64,000 nt of DNA from contig NZ_FMTM01000002.1 in the NCBI RefSeq assembly GCF_900099775.1, positions 620,001-684,000 on the forward strand. Direction: 5' to 3'. Source of the stretch: Rhizobium mongolense subsp. loessense. GTDB lineage: Bacteria > Pseudomonadota > Alphaproteobacteria > Rhizobiales > Rhizobiaceae. This document shows, piece by piece, positions 26,796-36,190 of this stretch; the first letter of the stretch is position 1, and each line of letters opens with the position of its first letter. The notes beneath the pieces were generated by a model that was given only the letters and a program-made list of their open reading frames with translations, had not been told where the DNA came from and made no database searches. The position numbers and the translations under genes are program-made.

Positions 26796-27650
26796 ATGCA
26801 GGAACTTGGAACGGGCGAGGCCGTCGCCCGGGCGAAGGCCATCTATGACTATGGCCAGACAGCCATCTTCGCATCTCACGTCGATCCCCGCCTTCACATG
26901 GTGCTGTATGTTCCGCCGACAGCCGCAGACGGCCGCAAGCTCGACCTGCTTGTCGCCGTTCATGGTACCGGCCGCACCTCGGCGATCGATTTTCGGGACG
27001 GCTTTGCCGAATTCGGGCTCTACAACGATTGCGCCATCCTTTGCCCGATCTTCCCCGTGGGCGTGCTGGGCGACGGTGCGCGCTCCGGCTACAAGTTCCT
27101 CGAAGAAGGCAATATCCGTTATGACCGCGTCGTCATCGCCATGGTCGAGGAGATGGCCGAAAAGTACCGACAGGACTGGTCCAAGTTCGCTATGTTCGGC
27201 TTTTCCGGCGGCGGTCATTTCACCCATCGTTTTGCCATCCTGCATCCGGACAAACTCTGGGCGGCGTCCATTGGCGCTCCAGGTTCGGTGACCCTTCTCG
27301 ATCCGACACGCGACTGGTGGGTAGGCATCCGAGATCTGGAGGTCCGCTTCGGCAAGTCGTTCCAGCCAGAGGAACTGGCCAAGGTTCCCGTGCAGATGGT
27401 CGTGGGCGACGCCGATCTCGAGACCTGGGAAATCACCCATAAGCCGGGCGGCAAATATTACATGGAGGGCGCAAACGATGCCGGCACTACTCGCCCCCAG
27501 CGCCTTGCCACCCTTGCCCAATCGTTCCGCGATGCAGGCGTCGACGTGACCTTCGATCGCATTCCGGGCGTCTCCCATGACCGGATCAAGGTTCTTGGCT
27601 ACGTCAAGACCTTCCTGGCAAAGGTGCAGAAGGACCGGCGCGCGAAATGA
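26796..27650 (+). CDS. Alpha/beta hydrolase in the peptide operon
   Basis: A 284-residue alpha/beta hydrolase. The nucleophile Ser lies in GFSGGG, an Asp in VGDADLET and the His in PGVSHDR; VAVHGTGR is the oxyanion-hole strand. No signal peptide, so cytosolic. It overlaps the GGT gene start by ATGA. It probably cleaves an ester or amide in the compound imported by the operon, but the substrate is not evident. It resembles PHB-depolymerase/esterase-D-like folds in the order of motifs. Confidence 0.78.
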   Translation: MQELGTGEAVARAKAIYDYGQTAIFASHVDPRLHMVLYVPPTAADGRKLDLLVAVHGTGRTSAIDFRDGFAEFGLYNDCAILCPIFPVGVLGDGARSGYKFLEEGNIRYDRVVIAMVEEMAEKYRQDWSKFAMFGFSGGGHFTHRFAILHPDKLWAASIGAPGSVTLLDPTRDWWVGIRDLEVRFGKSFQPEELAKVPVQMVVGDADLETWEITHKPGGKYYMEGANDAGTTRPQRLATLAQSFRDAGVDVTFDRIPGVSHDRIKVLGYVKTFLAKVQKDRRAK

Positions 27651-29257
27651 AGAATGCAACAGTTGTAGCCCCACAGCCGGAAGCGGTCGAAGCCGGAGCG
27701 GAAGTTCTCGAGCGTGGCGGCAATGCGATCGACGCGGCGCTCGCCTGCGCCTTCGTCCAGGGCGTGGTCGATCCGCAGATGGCCGGAATCGGGGGCTTCG
27801 GCTCCATGCACGTCTACATGCCGAAAAAGGGCGTGCACGAGGTCCTCGAATTCTATGCCCGCGCGCCCCTGAAGGCGAGGCCGGACATGTGGGTGGACAA
27901 GATAAAGCATCAAAGCCGCGACGGCTTCGGCTACGTGCTCGACGGCAATATTTCGGATATCGGCTATCTCGCAGTCTGCACGCCGGGCTCGCTCAAGGGC
28001 TACGAGACAGCTCTCAGGGACTACGGCACATTCGACTGGGCCGACCTGATCAAACCGGCCGTCCGCCTTGCCCGCGAAGGCTTCATGATCCGAAACCACA
28101 TGCACTGGTACTGGACCAAGGACCAGTCGGATGACGGTTTTGCCAACACGATCGACAAGCTGTGTTTTTCGGATACCGGCCGACGGGTCTATTTCCACGA
28201 GGACGGATCGTTGAAGAATGTCGGCGAACTTCTCGTCAACAAGGACATGGCGGACACGCTTGAGCAGATCGCAAGAAGCGGTGGATCCGACATCTTCTAT
28301 CACGGCGAACTGGCCGAGAAGATCGCGGCTGATTTCAAGGCCAACGGCGGACTGATCGATCAGGAAGATCTGGCGAGGTATGAGTTGTCGCGGGTGGTGC
28401 CTGTCTGGGGCGAGTATCGGGGCAACCGAATTGCGACCTCCCCTCCTCCCGGCTCGGGCTTTCCGATGCTGGAACTGCTACACATCATGGAACAGTTCGA
28501 CGTCGGCTCCATGCAGCACAGCAGCGCCGAGCATGTCCGCATCCTCTTTGAGGCCATGAAGAGAATGACGCTCGACAAGGACGCGCACATGGGGGACCCG
28601 ACCTACGTCGATGTTCCCTATGAGAGGCTGCTTTCGAGGGAGCATGCACAGGCGCATGCTCTTGCGATCAAGGCGGGCGAGATCGCTCGTGTTGACCGCC
28701 TCGACCGCTCGCAGCGCGACACTACGCACATCTCTGTCATCGACAAGGACGGCAACGCCGCCGCGATGACCCACACGCTCGGCAGTCCCTCTGGCGCCAT
28801 CACCGCCGGCCTGGGCTTCATGTACAATGGCACGATGAGCCGCTTCAATCCGGTCCCCGGCAAGCCGGGCTCCATCGCGCCCGGCAAGCGCCGTCCCAGT
28901 TCTGCAGCACCGACAATCGTCTTCAAGGACGGCAAACCGAGCATCGTTATCGGCGCTCCCGGCGGCAGCTACATCGCACCCGCGGTTGCGCAGTGCCTGA
29001 TGAATATGATTGACTTCGACATGTCCGTCCTCGAAGCCGTTTCGGCACCACGGATTGTTGGCGTGTCGAACACGATCGACATCTGCAACCGCATTCGACA
29101 CTCTGTCGAAAGCGACCTGCAAGCGCAGGGCTACAAGGTGGCACGATCACCGCAGACATATGCATTCGCCGCGGTCCATGCGATCAAGATCGAAGACGGT
29201 GTCTCCAAGGGCGCCGCCGATCCGCAGCGAGACGGGATGGCGATCTCCGTCGTCTAA
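27647..29257 (+). CDS. ggt: Gamma-glutamyltransferase without export signal
   Basis: A 536-residue gamma-glutamyltranspeptidase-type Ntn hydrolase. The autocleavage/catalytic Thr359 is in the block DTTHISVIDKDGNAAAMTHT; GAPGGSYI later forms the oxyanion region. Size and order fit the family, which hydrolyses or transfers gamma-glutamyl groups from glutathione and related amides. Most bacterial GGTs have a signal peptide; this one starts MKNATVVAPQPEAVEAG directly with the mature fold, so it should act in the cytosol. It is coupled to the hydrolase and followed by the permeases of a peptide importer, implying intracellular cleavage of an imported gamma-glutamyl compound. Confidence 0.9.
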   Translation: MKNATVVAPQPEAVEAGAEVLERGGNAIDAALACAFVQGVVDPQMAGIGGFGSMHVYMPKKGVHEVLEFYARAPLKARPDMWVDKIKHQSRDGFGYVLDGNISDIGYLAVCTPGSLKGYETALRDYGTFDWADLIKPAVRLAREGFMIRNHMHWYWTKDQSDDGFANTIDKLCFSDTGRRVYFHEDGSLKNVGELLVNKDMADTLEQIARSGGSDIFYHGELAEKIAADFKANGGLIDQEDLARYELSRVVPVWGEYRGNRIATSPPPGSGFPMLELLHIMEQFDVGSMQHSSAEHVRILFEAMKRMTLDKDAHMGDPTYVDVPYERLLSREHAQAHALAIKAGEIARVDRLDRSQRDTTHISVIDKDGNAAAMTHTLGSPSGAITAGLGFMYNGTMSRFNPVPGKPGSIAPGKRRPSSAAPTIVFKDGKPSIVIGAPGGSYIAPAVAQCLMNMIDFDMSVLEAVSAPRIVGVSNTIDICNRIRHSVESDLQAQGYKVARSPQTYAFAAVHAIKIEDGVSKGAADPQRDGMAISVV

Positions 29258-29268
29258 GGAGAGATTCA

Positions 29269-30243
29269 ATGGTCACTTCGATCACCAGGCGGTTGATACA
29301 GGCACTGTTCGTCATCGTGGCAATGACGATCATCGTCTTTGCCGGCGTCAACGTGATTGGCAATCCGGTCGACATCCTGATCAATCCGGATGCGAATCAG
29401 GTGGAGCGCGCGCGCCTCATCTCCCATTACGGCCTCGATCAACCGCCCTGGAAGCAGTATCTGTTGTTCCTCGGGGGATTGCTGCACGGGGATTTCGGCA
29501 ACAGTTTCGTCTACGGCCGCCCCGCTCTCGGGCTCATCGTGGAACGTCTGCCGGCAACGCTCGAGCTGGCAATCACGGCACTTGGAATTGCGATCGTCGT
29601 CGGCCTGCCACTCGGGCTTTATGCCGGGCTTTACCCACACCGGATCTCGTCCAAGCTGATCATGTCAGGCTCGATCCTGGGCTTCTCGCTGCCGACATTC
29701 TGGGTCGGGCTCATGTTGATCATGGTGTTCTCGGTCGAACTCGGCTGGCTGCCGACGAACGGCCGCGGCCCGACTGCGGAACTGTTCGGCGCACAATGGT
29801 CTTTCCTGACCGGGGAAGGCCTCAGACACCTTCTCCTGCCCGCCTTCAATCTGGCTCTGTTCAAGACGTCACTCATTCTCCGACTGACACGCGCCGGCGT
29901 GCAGGAAGTCCTGCCCCAGGACTACGTCAAGTTCGCTCGTGCCAAGGGATTGCGAGAGCGGCGGGTCATCACCGTGCATGTCCTGAAGAACCTGATGATC
30001 CCGGTGGTGACCATCATCGGCCTGGAGTTCGGATCACTGATTGCCTTTTCGGTCGTGACCGAAAGCATCTTCGCATGGCCGGGCATGGGCAAGCTCATCA
30101 TCGATTCGATCAATCTTCTCGATCGTCCGGTCATCGTCGCCTACCTGATGATGATGGTCCTGCTCTTCGTCGTCCTGAACTTCATCATCGACGTCTGTTA
30201 CACCATCCTGGATCCGCGGGTCCGGCTGGACACAAAGGCTTAG
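29269..30243 (+). CDS. Peptide ABC importer permease, DppB type
   Basis: A 324-residue BPD_transp_1 permease with six predicted TM helices. The N-terminal TM (residues 10-30) and GLDQPPWKQYLLFLGGLLHGDFG are DppB hallmarks; the EAA loop is seen around YVKFARAKGLRERRVITVHVLKN in two parts. Starts 11 bp after the GGT gene with AAGGAGAG as ribosome site. Confidence 0.93.
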   Translation: MVTSITRRLIQALFVIVAMTIIVFAGVNVIGNPVDILINPDANQVERARLISHYGLDQPPWKQYLLFLGGLLHGDFGNSFVYGRPALGLIVERLPATLELAITALGIAIVVGLPLGLYAGLYPHRISSKLIMSGSILGFSLPTFWVGLMLIMVFSVELGWLPTNGRGPTAELFGAQWSFLTGEGLRHLLLPAFNLALFKTSLILRLTRAGVQEVLPQDYVKFARAKGLRERRVITVHVLKNLMIPVVTIIGLEFGSLIAFSVVTESIFAWPGMGKLIIDSINLLDRPVIVAYLMMMVLLFVVLNFIIDVCYTILDPRVRLDTKA

Positions 30244-30247
30244 ACCC

Positions 30248-31162
30248 ATGGCTGAACCAAACGTGCAAGATAAAAGCGTTCCGGACGCCGGGCCTGGCCG
30301 GCTGGCCCGGGGAATTTCGGAGTTCCTTCGATCCCCCGGGGCCGCGATCGGCTTCATCACGCTGGTGATCATCTGTTGCCTGGCGCTATTGGCGCCCTGG
30401 ATTTCCCCCCAGAATCCGTATGATTTGATGCAGCTCGACATCATGGATGGACGACTGCCGCCGGGGTCGGAATCAATGACGGGGCTTGTCTACCACCTCG
30501 GGACGGACAGCCAGGGCCGCGATATCCTGTCCGGGATTCTTTACGGCCTGCGGACATCGCTTCTCGTAGGTGTCTTGTCGGCCTTCGCTGCTGCGATTAT
30601 CGGCACGACTACGGGCCTGTTTGCTGCCTATATGGGCCGGCGCACCGAAACCGTGATCATGCGGCTGGTCGATCTGCAGCTCTCATTCCCCACCATTTTG
30701 ATGGCCCTCATGATGCTGGCCGTCCTTGGCAAGGGCGTCATCAACGTCGTCATCGCGCTTATCATCGCTGAATGGGCGACCTATGCCCGCACCGTGCGCG
30801 GCACGGCCCTGGTCGAGCGCGAGAAGGAATATATCGAGGCAGCCCGCATGCTCCGGCTGCCCGGATGGCGCATCCTCTTCAAGCATCTGCTTCCGAACTG
30901 TATTGCGCCGGTGATCGTGATTGCAACCATGCAGGTGGCGAGAGCCATTGGGCTGGAGGCGACGCTTTCCTTCCTTGGTCTGGGCGCTTCGGTCACCGAG
31001 CCGTCTCTCGGCATGCTGATCGCGACGGGCTACCAGTATCTTCTGACCGGCCTCTACTGGATCAGCTTCTTCCCTGGCATTGCGCTCCTCGTAACGATCG
31101 TGGCAATCAACCTCGTCGGCGACCGGCTTCGCGATGTGCTCAATCCGAGGAACGTGTCATGA
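30248..31162 (+). CDS. Peptide ABC importer permease, DppC type
   Basis: A 304-residue partner permease. It has an OppC_N-like first helix (about residues 33-55), LGTDSQGRDILSGILYGLRT as the DppC signature, the EAA-loop region YIEAARMLRLPGWRILFKH, and a C-terminal block GDRLRDVLNPR. Five to six helices. It starts 4 bp after the DppB-type gene and overlaps the ATPase start. Confidence 0.93.
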   Translation: MAEPNVQDKSVPDAGPGRLARGISEFLRSPGAAIGFITLVIICCLALLAPWISPQNPYDLMQLDIMDGRLPPGSESMTGLVYHLGTDSQGRDILSGILYGLRTSLLVGVLSAFAAAIIGTTTGLFAAYMGRRTETVIMRLVDLQLSFPTILMALMMLAVLGKGVINVVIALIIAEWATYARTVRGTALVEREKEYIEAARMLRLPGWRILFKHLLPNCIAPVIVIATMQVARAIGLEATLSFLGLGASVTEPSLGMLIATGYQYLLTGLYWISFFPGIALLVTIVAINLVGDRLRDVLNPRNVS

Positions 31163-32148
31163 CCGCGTTGCTGAAGGTAAGCAATCTCGTGACCGAATTC
31201 GGCCCCGGCAAAGGTCAGCCAGGCTTGAAGGTCGTCAATGACGTGTCGTTCACCGTCGCGCGCGGCAAGGTCCTCGGCCTTGTCGGGGAATCCGGATCAG
31301 GCAAGTCGGTGACCGGCTTCTCGATCATGCGGCTCCTCGAAAAACCCGGCAGGATCGCAGGGGGACAGATCGTCTTCGACGGCACCGACATTGCAAACTG
31401 TTCCGACGAGGAGATGCGGCAGCTGCGCGGCAAGCGCATCGCGATGGTCTTCCAGGATCCGACGATGACCCTCAATCCGGTCCTGACCATCGGTACGCAG
31501 ATGGTCGAGGCCGTACGGGCACATGAAAAAGTGTCCAAGCATGCCGCCCGGCAGCGGTCGCGGGATGCCTTGGGTCTCGTCGGCATCCCAAGCCCCGAGG
31601 AGAGATTGTCCGCCTACCCACATCAGTTTTCCGGGGGGATGCGCCAGAGGGTGGCGATCGCGATCGCACTTCTCCACAAGCCGGATCTCATCATCGCCGA
31701 CGAACCGACAACGGCATTGGACGTGACAATCCAGAGCCAAATCATTTCGGAATTCCAGAAGCTGACCGAAGAGGCCAACACGGCCGTCATCTGGATTACC
31801 CACGACCTAGCCATCGTTTCGAGGCTCGCAGATGATATCGCGGTCATGTATGCTGGCCGCCTCGTCGAGACCGGCCCGGTTGCCAAGGTGCTGACCGATC
31901 CGTACCATCCTTATACCGCAGGTCTGATCGCATCCGTTCCTTCACAGAACAAGCGCGGCGAAGCGCTGCGTCAGATCAGGGGCATGACGCCGGCGATCAA
32001 CAGCCTGCCGCAAGGCTGCAGCTTCCGTACGCGCTGCGACCGGGCGACGAACGCCTGTCTGGTGATGCCTGGCCTTGTGCCGGCTGACGACCGCTCCTTC
32101 CGCTGCATCCATCCCGTAATGAGAGGACTGCATGATGCTTGCGACTGA
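31159..32148 (+). CDS. Peptide ABC importer ATPase, DppD type
   Basis: A 329-residue ABC ATPase with Walker A GESGSGKS, Q-loop MVFQDPTMTLNP, signature FSGGMRQRV and Walker B LIIADEPTTALD. The C-terminal oligopeptide_ABC tail has the conserved cysteine-rich segment (CSFRTRCDRATNAC, then RSFRC), which in relatives of this type can hold an iron-sulfur cluster. The ATG at 31159 overlaps the preceding stop; the longer upstream frame is a shadow. Confidence 0.93.
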   Translation: MTALLKVSNLVTEFGPGKGQPGLKVVNDVSFTVARGKVLGLVGESGSGKSVTGFSIMRLLEKPGRIAGGQIVFDGTDIANCSDEEMRQLRGKRIAMVFQDPTMTLNPVLTIGTQMVEAVRAHEKVSKHAARQRSRDALGLVGIPSPEERLSAYPHQFSGGMRQRVAIAIALLHKPDLIIADEPTTALDVTIQSQIISEFQKLTEEANTAVIWITHDLAIVSRLADDIAVMYAGRLVETGPVAKVLTDPYHPYTAGLIASVPSQNKRGEALRQIRGMTPAINSLPQGCSFRTRCDRATNACLVMPGLVPADDRSFRCIHPVMRGLHDACD

Positions 32149-33139
32149 CGCGCCCATGATCGAAGCAAGAAACATTTCGCAGCGCTTCGGCCCGAAGCCC
32201 GATCTTGCTGCCAAGATTACGTTGAAACTCAAACTGGCAAAGCCTGCGTCAATCGTGCACGCCCTTGATGACGTCAGCCTGAGCATCCGTGCCGGCGAGG
32301 TCATCGGCCTCGTCGGTGAAAGCGGTTGCGGAAAGTCAACGCTTGGCCGCGTGATTGCGGGGATAACGTCTCCGAGCGACGGCAATATTTTGTGGAAGGG
32401 CGTGGATCGGGATTCCATGTCTGCGAGCCAGCGGCACGAACTCGGCCTGGCCACCCAGATGATCTTTCAAAATCCGATGGCTGCGCTCAACCCGCGCATG
32501 ACCGTCGAAGAACTCATCTGGGAAGCGCCGCGGACCCACGCGCTCGCCCGTTCGAGGGAGCGCGACACCTATGTCGACAAGTATCTGACACTGGCCGGCT
32601 TCGACCCGGCGATGAAAAAACGATACCCGCACCAGTTTTCAGGCGGTCAGCGGCAACGCGTCAACATCGCGCGGGCGCTTGCCGTCCAGCCCAAATTCAT
32701 CGTCTGCGACGAAAGCGTGGCTGCTCTCGACGTCTCCATTCAGGCACAGGTCATCAACCTGTTTATGGAATTGCGAGACAAGCTCGACCTCACCTATCTC
32801 TTCGTCAGCCACGATCTCGGCGTCGTCGAGCATATTTCCGACCGTGTCGCGATCATGTATCTTGGCCGGATTGTGGAGGAAGCACCGGTCGAGGAAGTCT
32901 TCAGGCGAGCGAACCACCCCTACACGCAAGCGCTTCTGGCCGAAGTGCCGCGCATCGAGCCCGGCAAGCGCCGCTTCAAGCCCGTGGAAGGCGAACTCCC
33001 CAGCCCACTCGATCCTCCGAAGGGCTGTCACTTCCATCCCCGATGCCCGTTCGCAATGGACCGTTGTCGCGTCGAAGTGCCGATTAAGAAGGAAGTTGCG
33101 CCGGGGCACCTATCAGCGTGCCACCTAAATGACGACTAG
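32132..33139 (+). CDS. Peptide ABC importer ATPase, DppF type
   Basis: A 335-residue second ATPase. Walker A GESGCGKST, Q-loop MIFQNPMAALNP, signature FSGGQRQRVNIARAL, Walker B FIVCDESVAALD (Ser in place of the usual Pro) and the tail CHFHPRCPFAMDRC. It overlaps DppD by 17 bp and closes the operon. The start could also be the in-frame Met10. Confidence 0.92.
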   Translation: MMLATDAPMIEARNISQRFGPKPDLAAKITLKLKLAKPASIVHALDDVSLSIRAGEVIGLVGESGCGKSTLGRVIAGITSPSDGNILWKGVDRDSMSASQRHELGLATQMIFQNPMAALNPRMTVEELIWEAPRTHALARSRERDTYVDKYLTLAGFDPAMKKRYPHQFSGGQRQRVNIARALAVQPKFIVCDESVAALDVSIQAQVINLFMELRDKLDLTYLFVSHDLGVVEHISDRVAIMYLGRIVEEAPVEEVFRRANHPYTQALLAEVPRIEPGKRRFKPVEGELPSPLDPPKGCHFHPRCPFAMDRCRVEVPIKKEVAPGHLSACHLNDD

Positions 33140-33449
33140 CCTCGAACAACAGTACTCTCGACCTGTCTCGCTATTTCGAGACCGCTCGACCGGTGCAGCT
33201 GCGCCGGGGTTCCAACGTTGGGATCGCATCCGCCGATCTGCAGACCTTCACGTTCGACGCTCCAAAGGGCTTGAGTTCGATCGGTTGAATCTGCCATCTA
33301 TCCTACGCGCGATATGGTGTCGTGGGTAAAAGATCGCGATGTGTTTTAGAAGCTGAGAAACTCGCGCCAAATTTTACGTCGCCTTGACACATGCTCGGCA
33401 TGTGGTTGCCGTCGTCCGTGATCTAACTGAGGGTCATGAAATTTCCCTG

Positions 33450-33478
33450 GATTTTCCGTGTATAAGTGACGGAAAATC
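33450..33478. promoter_or_regulatory. Perfect 10-bp inverted repeat upstream of the abiE-like genes
   Basis: GATTTTCCGT and ACGGAAAATC are exact reverse complements separated by 9 bp. A third GGAAAA half-site follows at about 33482. AbiEi antitoxins are known to repress their own promoter through inverted repeats, so this is a candidate operator, although it lies about 130 bp before the start. Confidence 0.5.
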
Positions 33479-33563
33479 GCGGAAAAATGTGCTGTAAATA
33501 TTTGTAATTTCGCCTAATTATATCAATCGTATCGAATTTAATTTGCATGAAATTTGGAAAAAA

Positions 33564-33592
33564 TTGCATACACCCTCATTTTTTGGTATGGT
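33564..33592 (+). promoter_or_regulatory. Candidate promoter of the toxin-antitoxin operon
   Basis: TTGCAT (33564-33569), 17-bp spacer, TATGGT (33587-33592). Transcription would begin close to the AGGAG ribosome site, leaving a very short leader before ATG 33611. Confidence 0.4.
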
Positions 33593-33610
33593 GAGTGCAG
33601 GAGTTATCCC

Positions 33611-34198
33611 ATGACGAAGTTACAGCAACTGAAAAGACATCTGCGATCCGGCAAGGTCTACCGTCGGGAGGACCTCGCCCAATGGTCGTCATCGGTCGAT
33701 CGGCACCTGCAGCAGCTCCTCGCTGAAGGATACCTGACCAAATTGTCGACCGGTATCTATCACCGGCCGAAGCAGACGGCGTTCGGTAAGGCGCCGGCCG
33801 AAGATAATGCCCTCGTCGAGGCTTTCCTGAAGGACGACCGTTATCTGGTCACCTCGCCCAATGCCTATAACAGCCTGGGTGTCGGAGCGACACAGCTCTA
33901 TAACAAGACTGTCGTCTACAACCACAAGCGCCACGGCAACTTCACACTTGGTGGGCGGGAATTCGAGTTCCGCAAGAAACCGACCTTTCCTAAAACCCTG
34001 ACCAAAGAGTTTTTGCTGATCGACCTGGTCAACAATCTCGACCATCTGGCCGAGGATCGTGAACAGGTGCTGGCCCGCGTGAAGGAGCGTGCGCTACAGG
34101 GCAACCGCAACGCCCTCAACCGCGCCGCCAAGGAGTACGGCATGGTGCGCACAAGGAAGTTCTTCAACGGACTGACAGTGGATAGGCATGCCGGCTGA
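33611..34198 (+). CDS. AbiEi-like type IV antitoxin (DUF6088 type)
   Basis: A 195-residue protein. The N-terminal winged HTH (residues 4-55: LQQLKRHLRSGKVYRREDLA, then LLAEGYLTKLSTGIYHRPK) is the layout of AbiEi antitoxins, which neutralise the toxin and repress the operon. A C-terminal domain follows with FLLIDLVNNLDHLAEDREQV. Start at 33611 has GCAGGAG upstream; an in-frame extension to 33554 would include the promoter. It overlaps the toxin gene by 11 bp, typical of this pair. Confidence 0.82.
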   Translation: MTKLQQLKRHLRSGKVYRREDLAQWSSSVDRHLQQLLAEGYLTKLSTGIYHRPKQTAFGKAPAEDNALVEAFLKDDRYLVTSPNAYNSLGVGATQLYNKTVVYNHKRHGNFTLGGREFEFRKKPTFPKTLTKEFLLIDLVNNLDHLAEDREQVLARVKERALQGNRNALNRAAKEYGMVRTRKFFNGLTVDRHAG

Positions 34199-35132
34199 TT
34201 TCCTGCATAACCACAAGGATTTCGCATCTCTGCTGCGTATCGTCGCCGAGGAGATGAAGGTGCAGCCCATGTTGGTCGAGAAAGACTACTGGATCATGCA
34301 CTGCCTTTATGGCTTGCAACAATTGGGAATGAAGTTCGAGCTGAAAGGGGGCACATCGCTCTCGAAGGGCTACCGGATCATCAATCGCTTCTCAGAAGAT
34401 ATCGACATCCGTATCGAGCCTCCTGCCGAGATGAATGTCAAAGCCGGCCCCAATCACGATAAGCCAGCCCACCGGGAAAGCCGCAGGGCATTCTATGACT
34501 GGCTGGCGGCGACGATTAAAATCGATGGCATTCAAAGCATCGAGCGCGATAGCGAATTCGACAACGAGAGCTATCGAAGCGGCGGTATCCGTCTTTATTA
34601 TCCCGAGACGACCAGCACCAAGTCGGTGCTGAAAGACGGCGTGCTGCTAGAGGCCGGATTCGATACAGTGGCCCCGAATATCGACAAAGACATCAGTTCC
34701 TGGGCTTACGATTTTGGCTCATCGCGAGTTGAGCTGATTGATAATCGCGCGCTGGCCGTGCCCTGCTACGAGCCCGGCTACACCCTTGTAGAGAAGCTTC
34801 AGACCATTTCCACTAAATACCGCAAGCAGCAGGAAACCGGACAGTTCCCGGCCAATTTCCTTCGGCACTATTACGACGTTTACTGTCTGCTGGACCACCC
34901 GGACGTGCAGGCTTTTATCGGTACGGAAGCATATCTAGCCCACAAACAACGGCGCTTTCCAAAACTCGACAATCCGGATATTAGCAGCAATCCCGCGTTC
35001 AGCCTTTCCCACCCCAAAATACTCGCGTTCTACGAAAGTGCTTATGAGCGGACCGCGCCGCTTTATTATCATGGCAGGCCCAGCCTGAAAGAGATCCTCA
35101 CTCGCATCGGGTCTTGCGTAGATCGCCTCTAG
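34188..35132 (+). CDS. AbiEii-like nucleotidyltransferase toxin
   Basis: A 314-residue DUF1814/AbiEii-type protein. The nucleotidyltransferase motif is visible as FELKGGTSLSKGYRII followed by RFSEDIDIRI, with the two catalytic aspartates in DID. Further conserved parts are EPGYTLVEKLQTIS and NFLRHYYDVYCLL. These toxins transfer nucleotides to tRNA or similar targets and stop growth; related systems cause abortive infection or stabilise mobile DNA. Coupled to the antitoxin by overlap. It marks the AT-richer accessory stretch between two catabolic blocks. Confidence 0.88.
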   Translation: MPADFLHNHKDFASLLRIVAEEMKVQPMLVEKDYWIMHCLYGLQQLGMKFELKGGTSLSKGYRIINRFSEDIDIRIEPPAEMNVKAGPNHDKPAHRESRRAFYDWLAATIKIDGIQSIERDSEFDNESYRSGGIRLYYPETTSTKSVLKDGVLLEAGFDTVAPNIDKDISSWAYDFGSSRVELIDNRALAVPCYEPGYTLVEKLQTISTKYRKQQETGQFPANFLRHYYDVYCLLDHPDVQAFIGTEAYLAHKQRRFPKLDNPDISSNPAFSLSHPKILAFYESAYERTAPLYYHGRPSLKEILTRIGSCVDRL

Positions 35133-35334
35133 CGCAAATGTTTCACGACCGTCACAGCGGCAAGCGGGTACGATGCAGGTCGCTGTCACAGTGACGGAGA
35201 CGGGAATTACCGGCTTTGAGCCGCATCGTCGGGGATCGGACATATATAGTCTTTGCCGCTGGTCTTTCTCGCCACTCGGCCGTCGCGGCTGCCAGCAGGT
35301 CGGATGACAACATCAATGCGAGACCCGTCGCGGC

Positions 35335-36190
35335 CGGGCTTTTTCCCTGCGACGACCTGCCAGGTATGGGGATTGGTGCCGATCGCCCAGGCTGGTGCCC
35401 AGCATTGCGCGGTCGGCGTCACCCAGCTGACGTCGCCGACATCGGTCGATCCCGCCCGGAAATGCGATTGTCCTTCGAAGTCGCCCAGACCGGTGTGCAA
35501 GGGCGTCGAGCCATCGACCTTGGCATTGGAGAACACATCGGCCTTGATCTGATAGAGGCGGATGCAGCTCCTGATCGCTTCCTCTGTGAAGGTATCCTGG
35601 ATTTTCCTGGCGAAGGCGATGTCGGCCTCGTCGAAGGCTATCGGGCCGAGCGCGACCATGTTCTCGTGCATTGCCGTCTCAAATGTGATGTTGGGAAGAA
35701 GGTTCGTCGAGGCGGTGTCGAACAGGATCTCGACCTCGGTTTCGGTCATTATCGCGGCACCTCGTGCCACTTTCTCGACGCGCCCGGCAAGCTCAAGCGC
35801 CTGGGGCATGTCAGGCGCCCTGATCAGATAGAGAACCTCGGCGCTGGCCTGCATGACATTGGCGGCCCTGCCGCCGGTATCGGTGATCGCGTAGTGAATG
35901 CGACAATCCTGCGGCATGTGTTCACGCAGGAAATTGACGCCGACATTTCATGAGTTCGACCGCATCGAGCGCTGAACGGCCGAGATGGGCGCTGTTGGCA
36001 GCATGTGCCGCGCCCCCCCCTGAAGCGATAGTAATATTCGAGAACGGCAAGATTGTTCGTTGAATGAACTCCGTTGAACGGAGCCGGATGCCAGGTCAGG
36101 GCGGCATCGACGTCATCGAATGCGCCGGCGCGAACCATGAAGGTCTTGCCGGAACCGCCCTCCACGATGAAATTGCCCGAGTGGGAAACG
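35335..36190 (-). pseudogene. Central fragment of an AbgB-like M20 aminoacyl hydrolase
   Basis: The minus strand encodes parts of an M20-family amidohydrolase (p-aminobenzoyl-glutamate hydrolase subunit B-like) in shifting frames. EGGSGKTFMVRAGAFDDVDA and NGVHSTNNLAVLEYY come first (about 36025-36165), then AAHAANSAHLGRSALDAVEL after a C8 run at 36013-36020, then MPQDCRIHYAITDTGGRAAN and later blocks after a shift near 35946. Both ends are lost: there is no N-terminal metal-binding part, and homology stops after VVAGKKP. The tail to 35207 is unrelated. An in-frame 236-codon stretch (35207-35917) remains open but cannot make a whole enzyme. Confidence 0.72.

Larger units (their letters stand above)
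33140..33610. other. AT-rich regulatory gap before the toxin-antitoxin pair
   Basis: 471 bp without a convincing gene. Base composition drops to AT-rich from about 33430, unlike the flanking operons. It contains a 7-bp palindrome CACATGC-TCG-GCATGTG (33388-33404) overlapping a TTGACA, a perfect 10-bp inverted repeat (33450-33478) and a promoter-like pair near 33564-33592. Confidence 0.6.
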
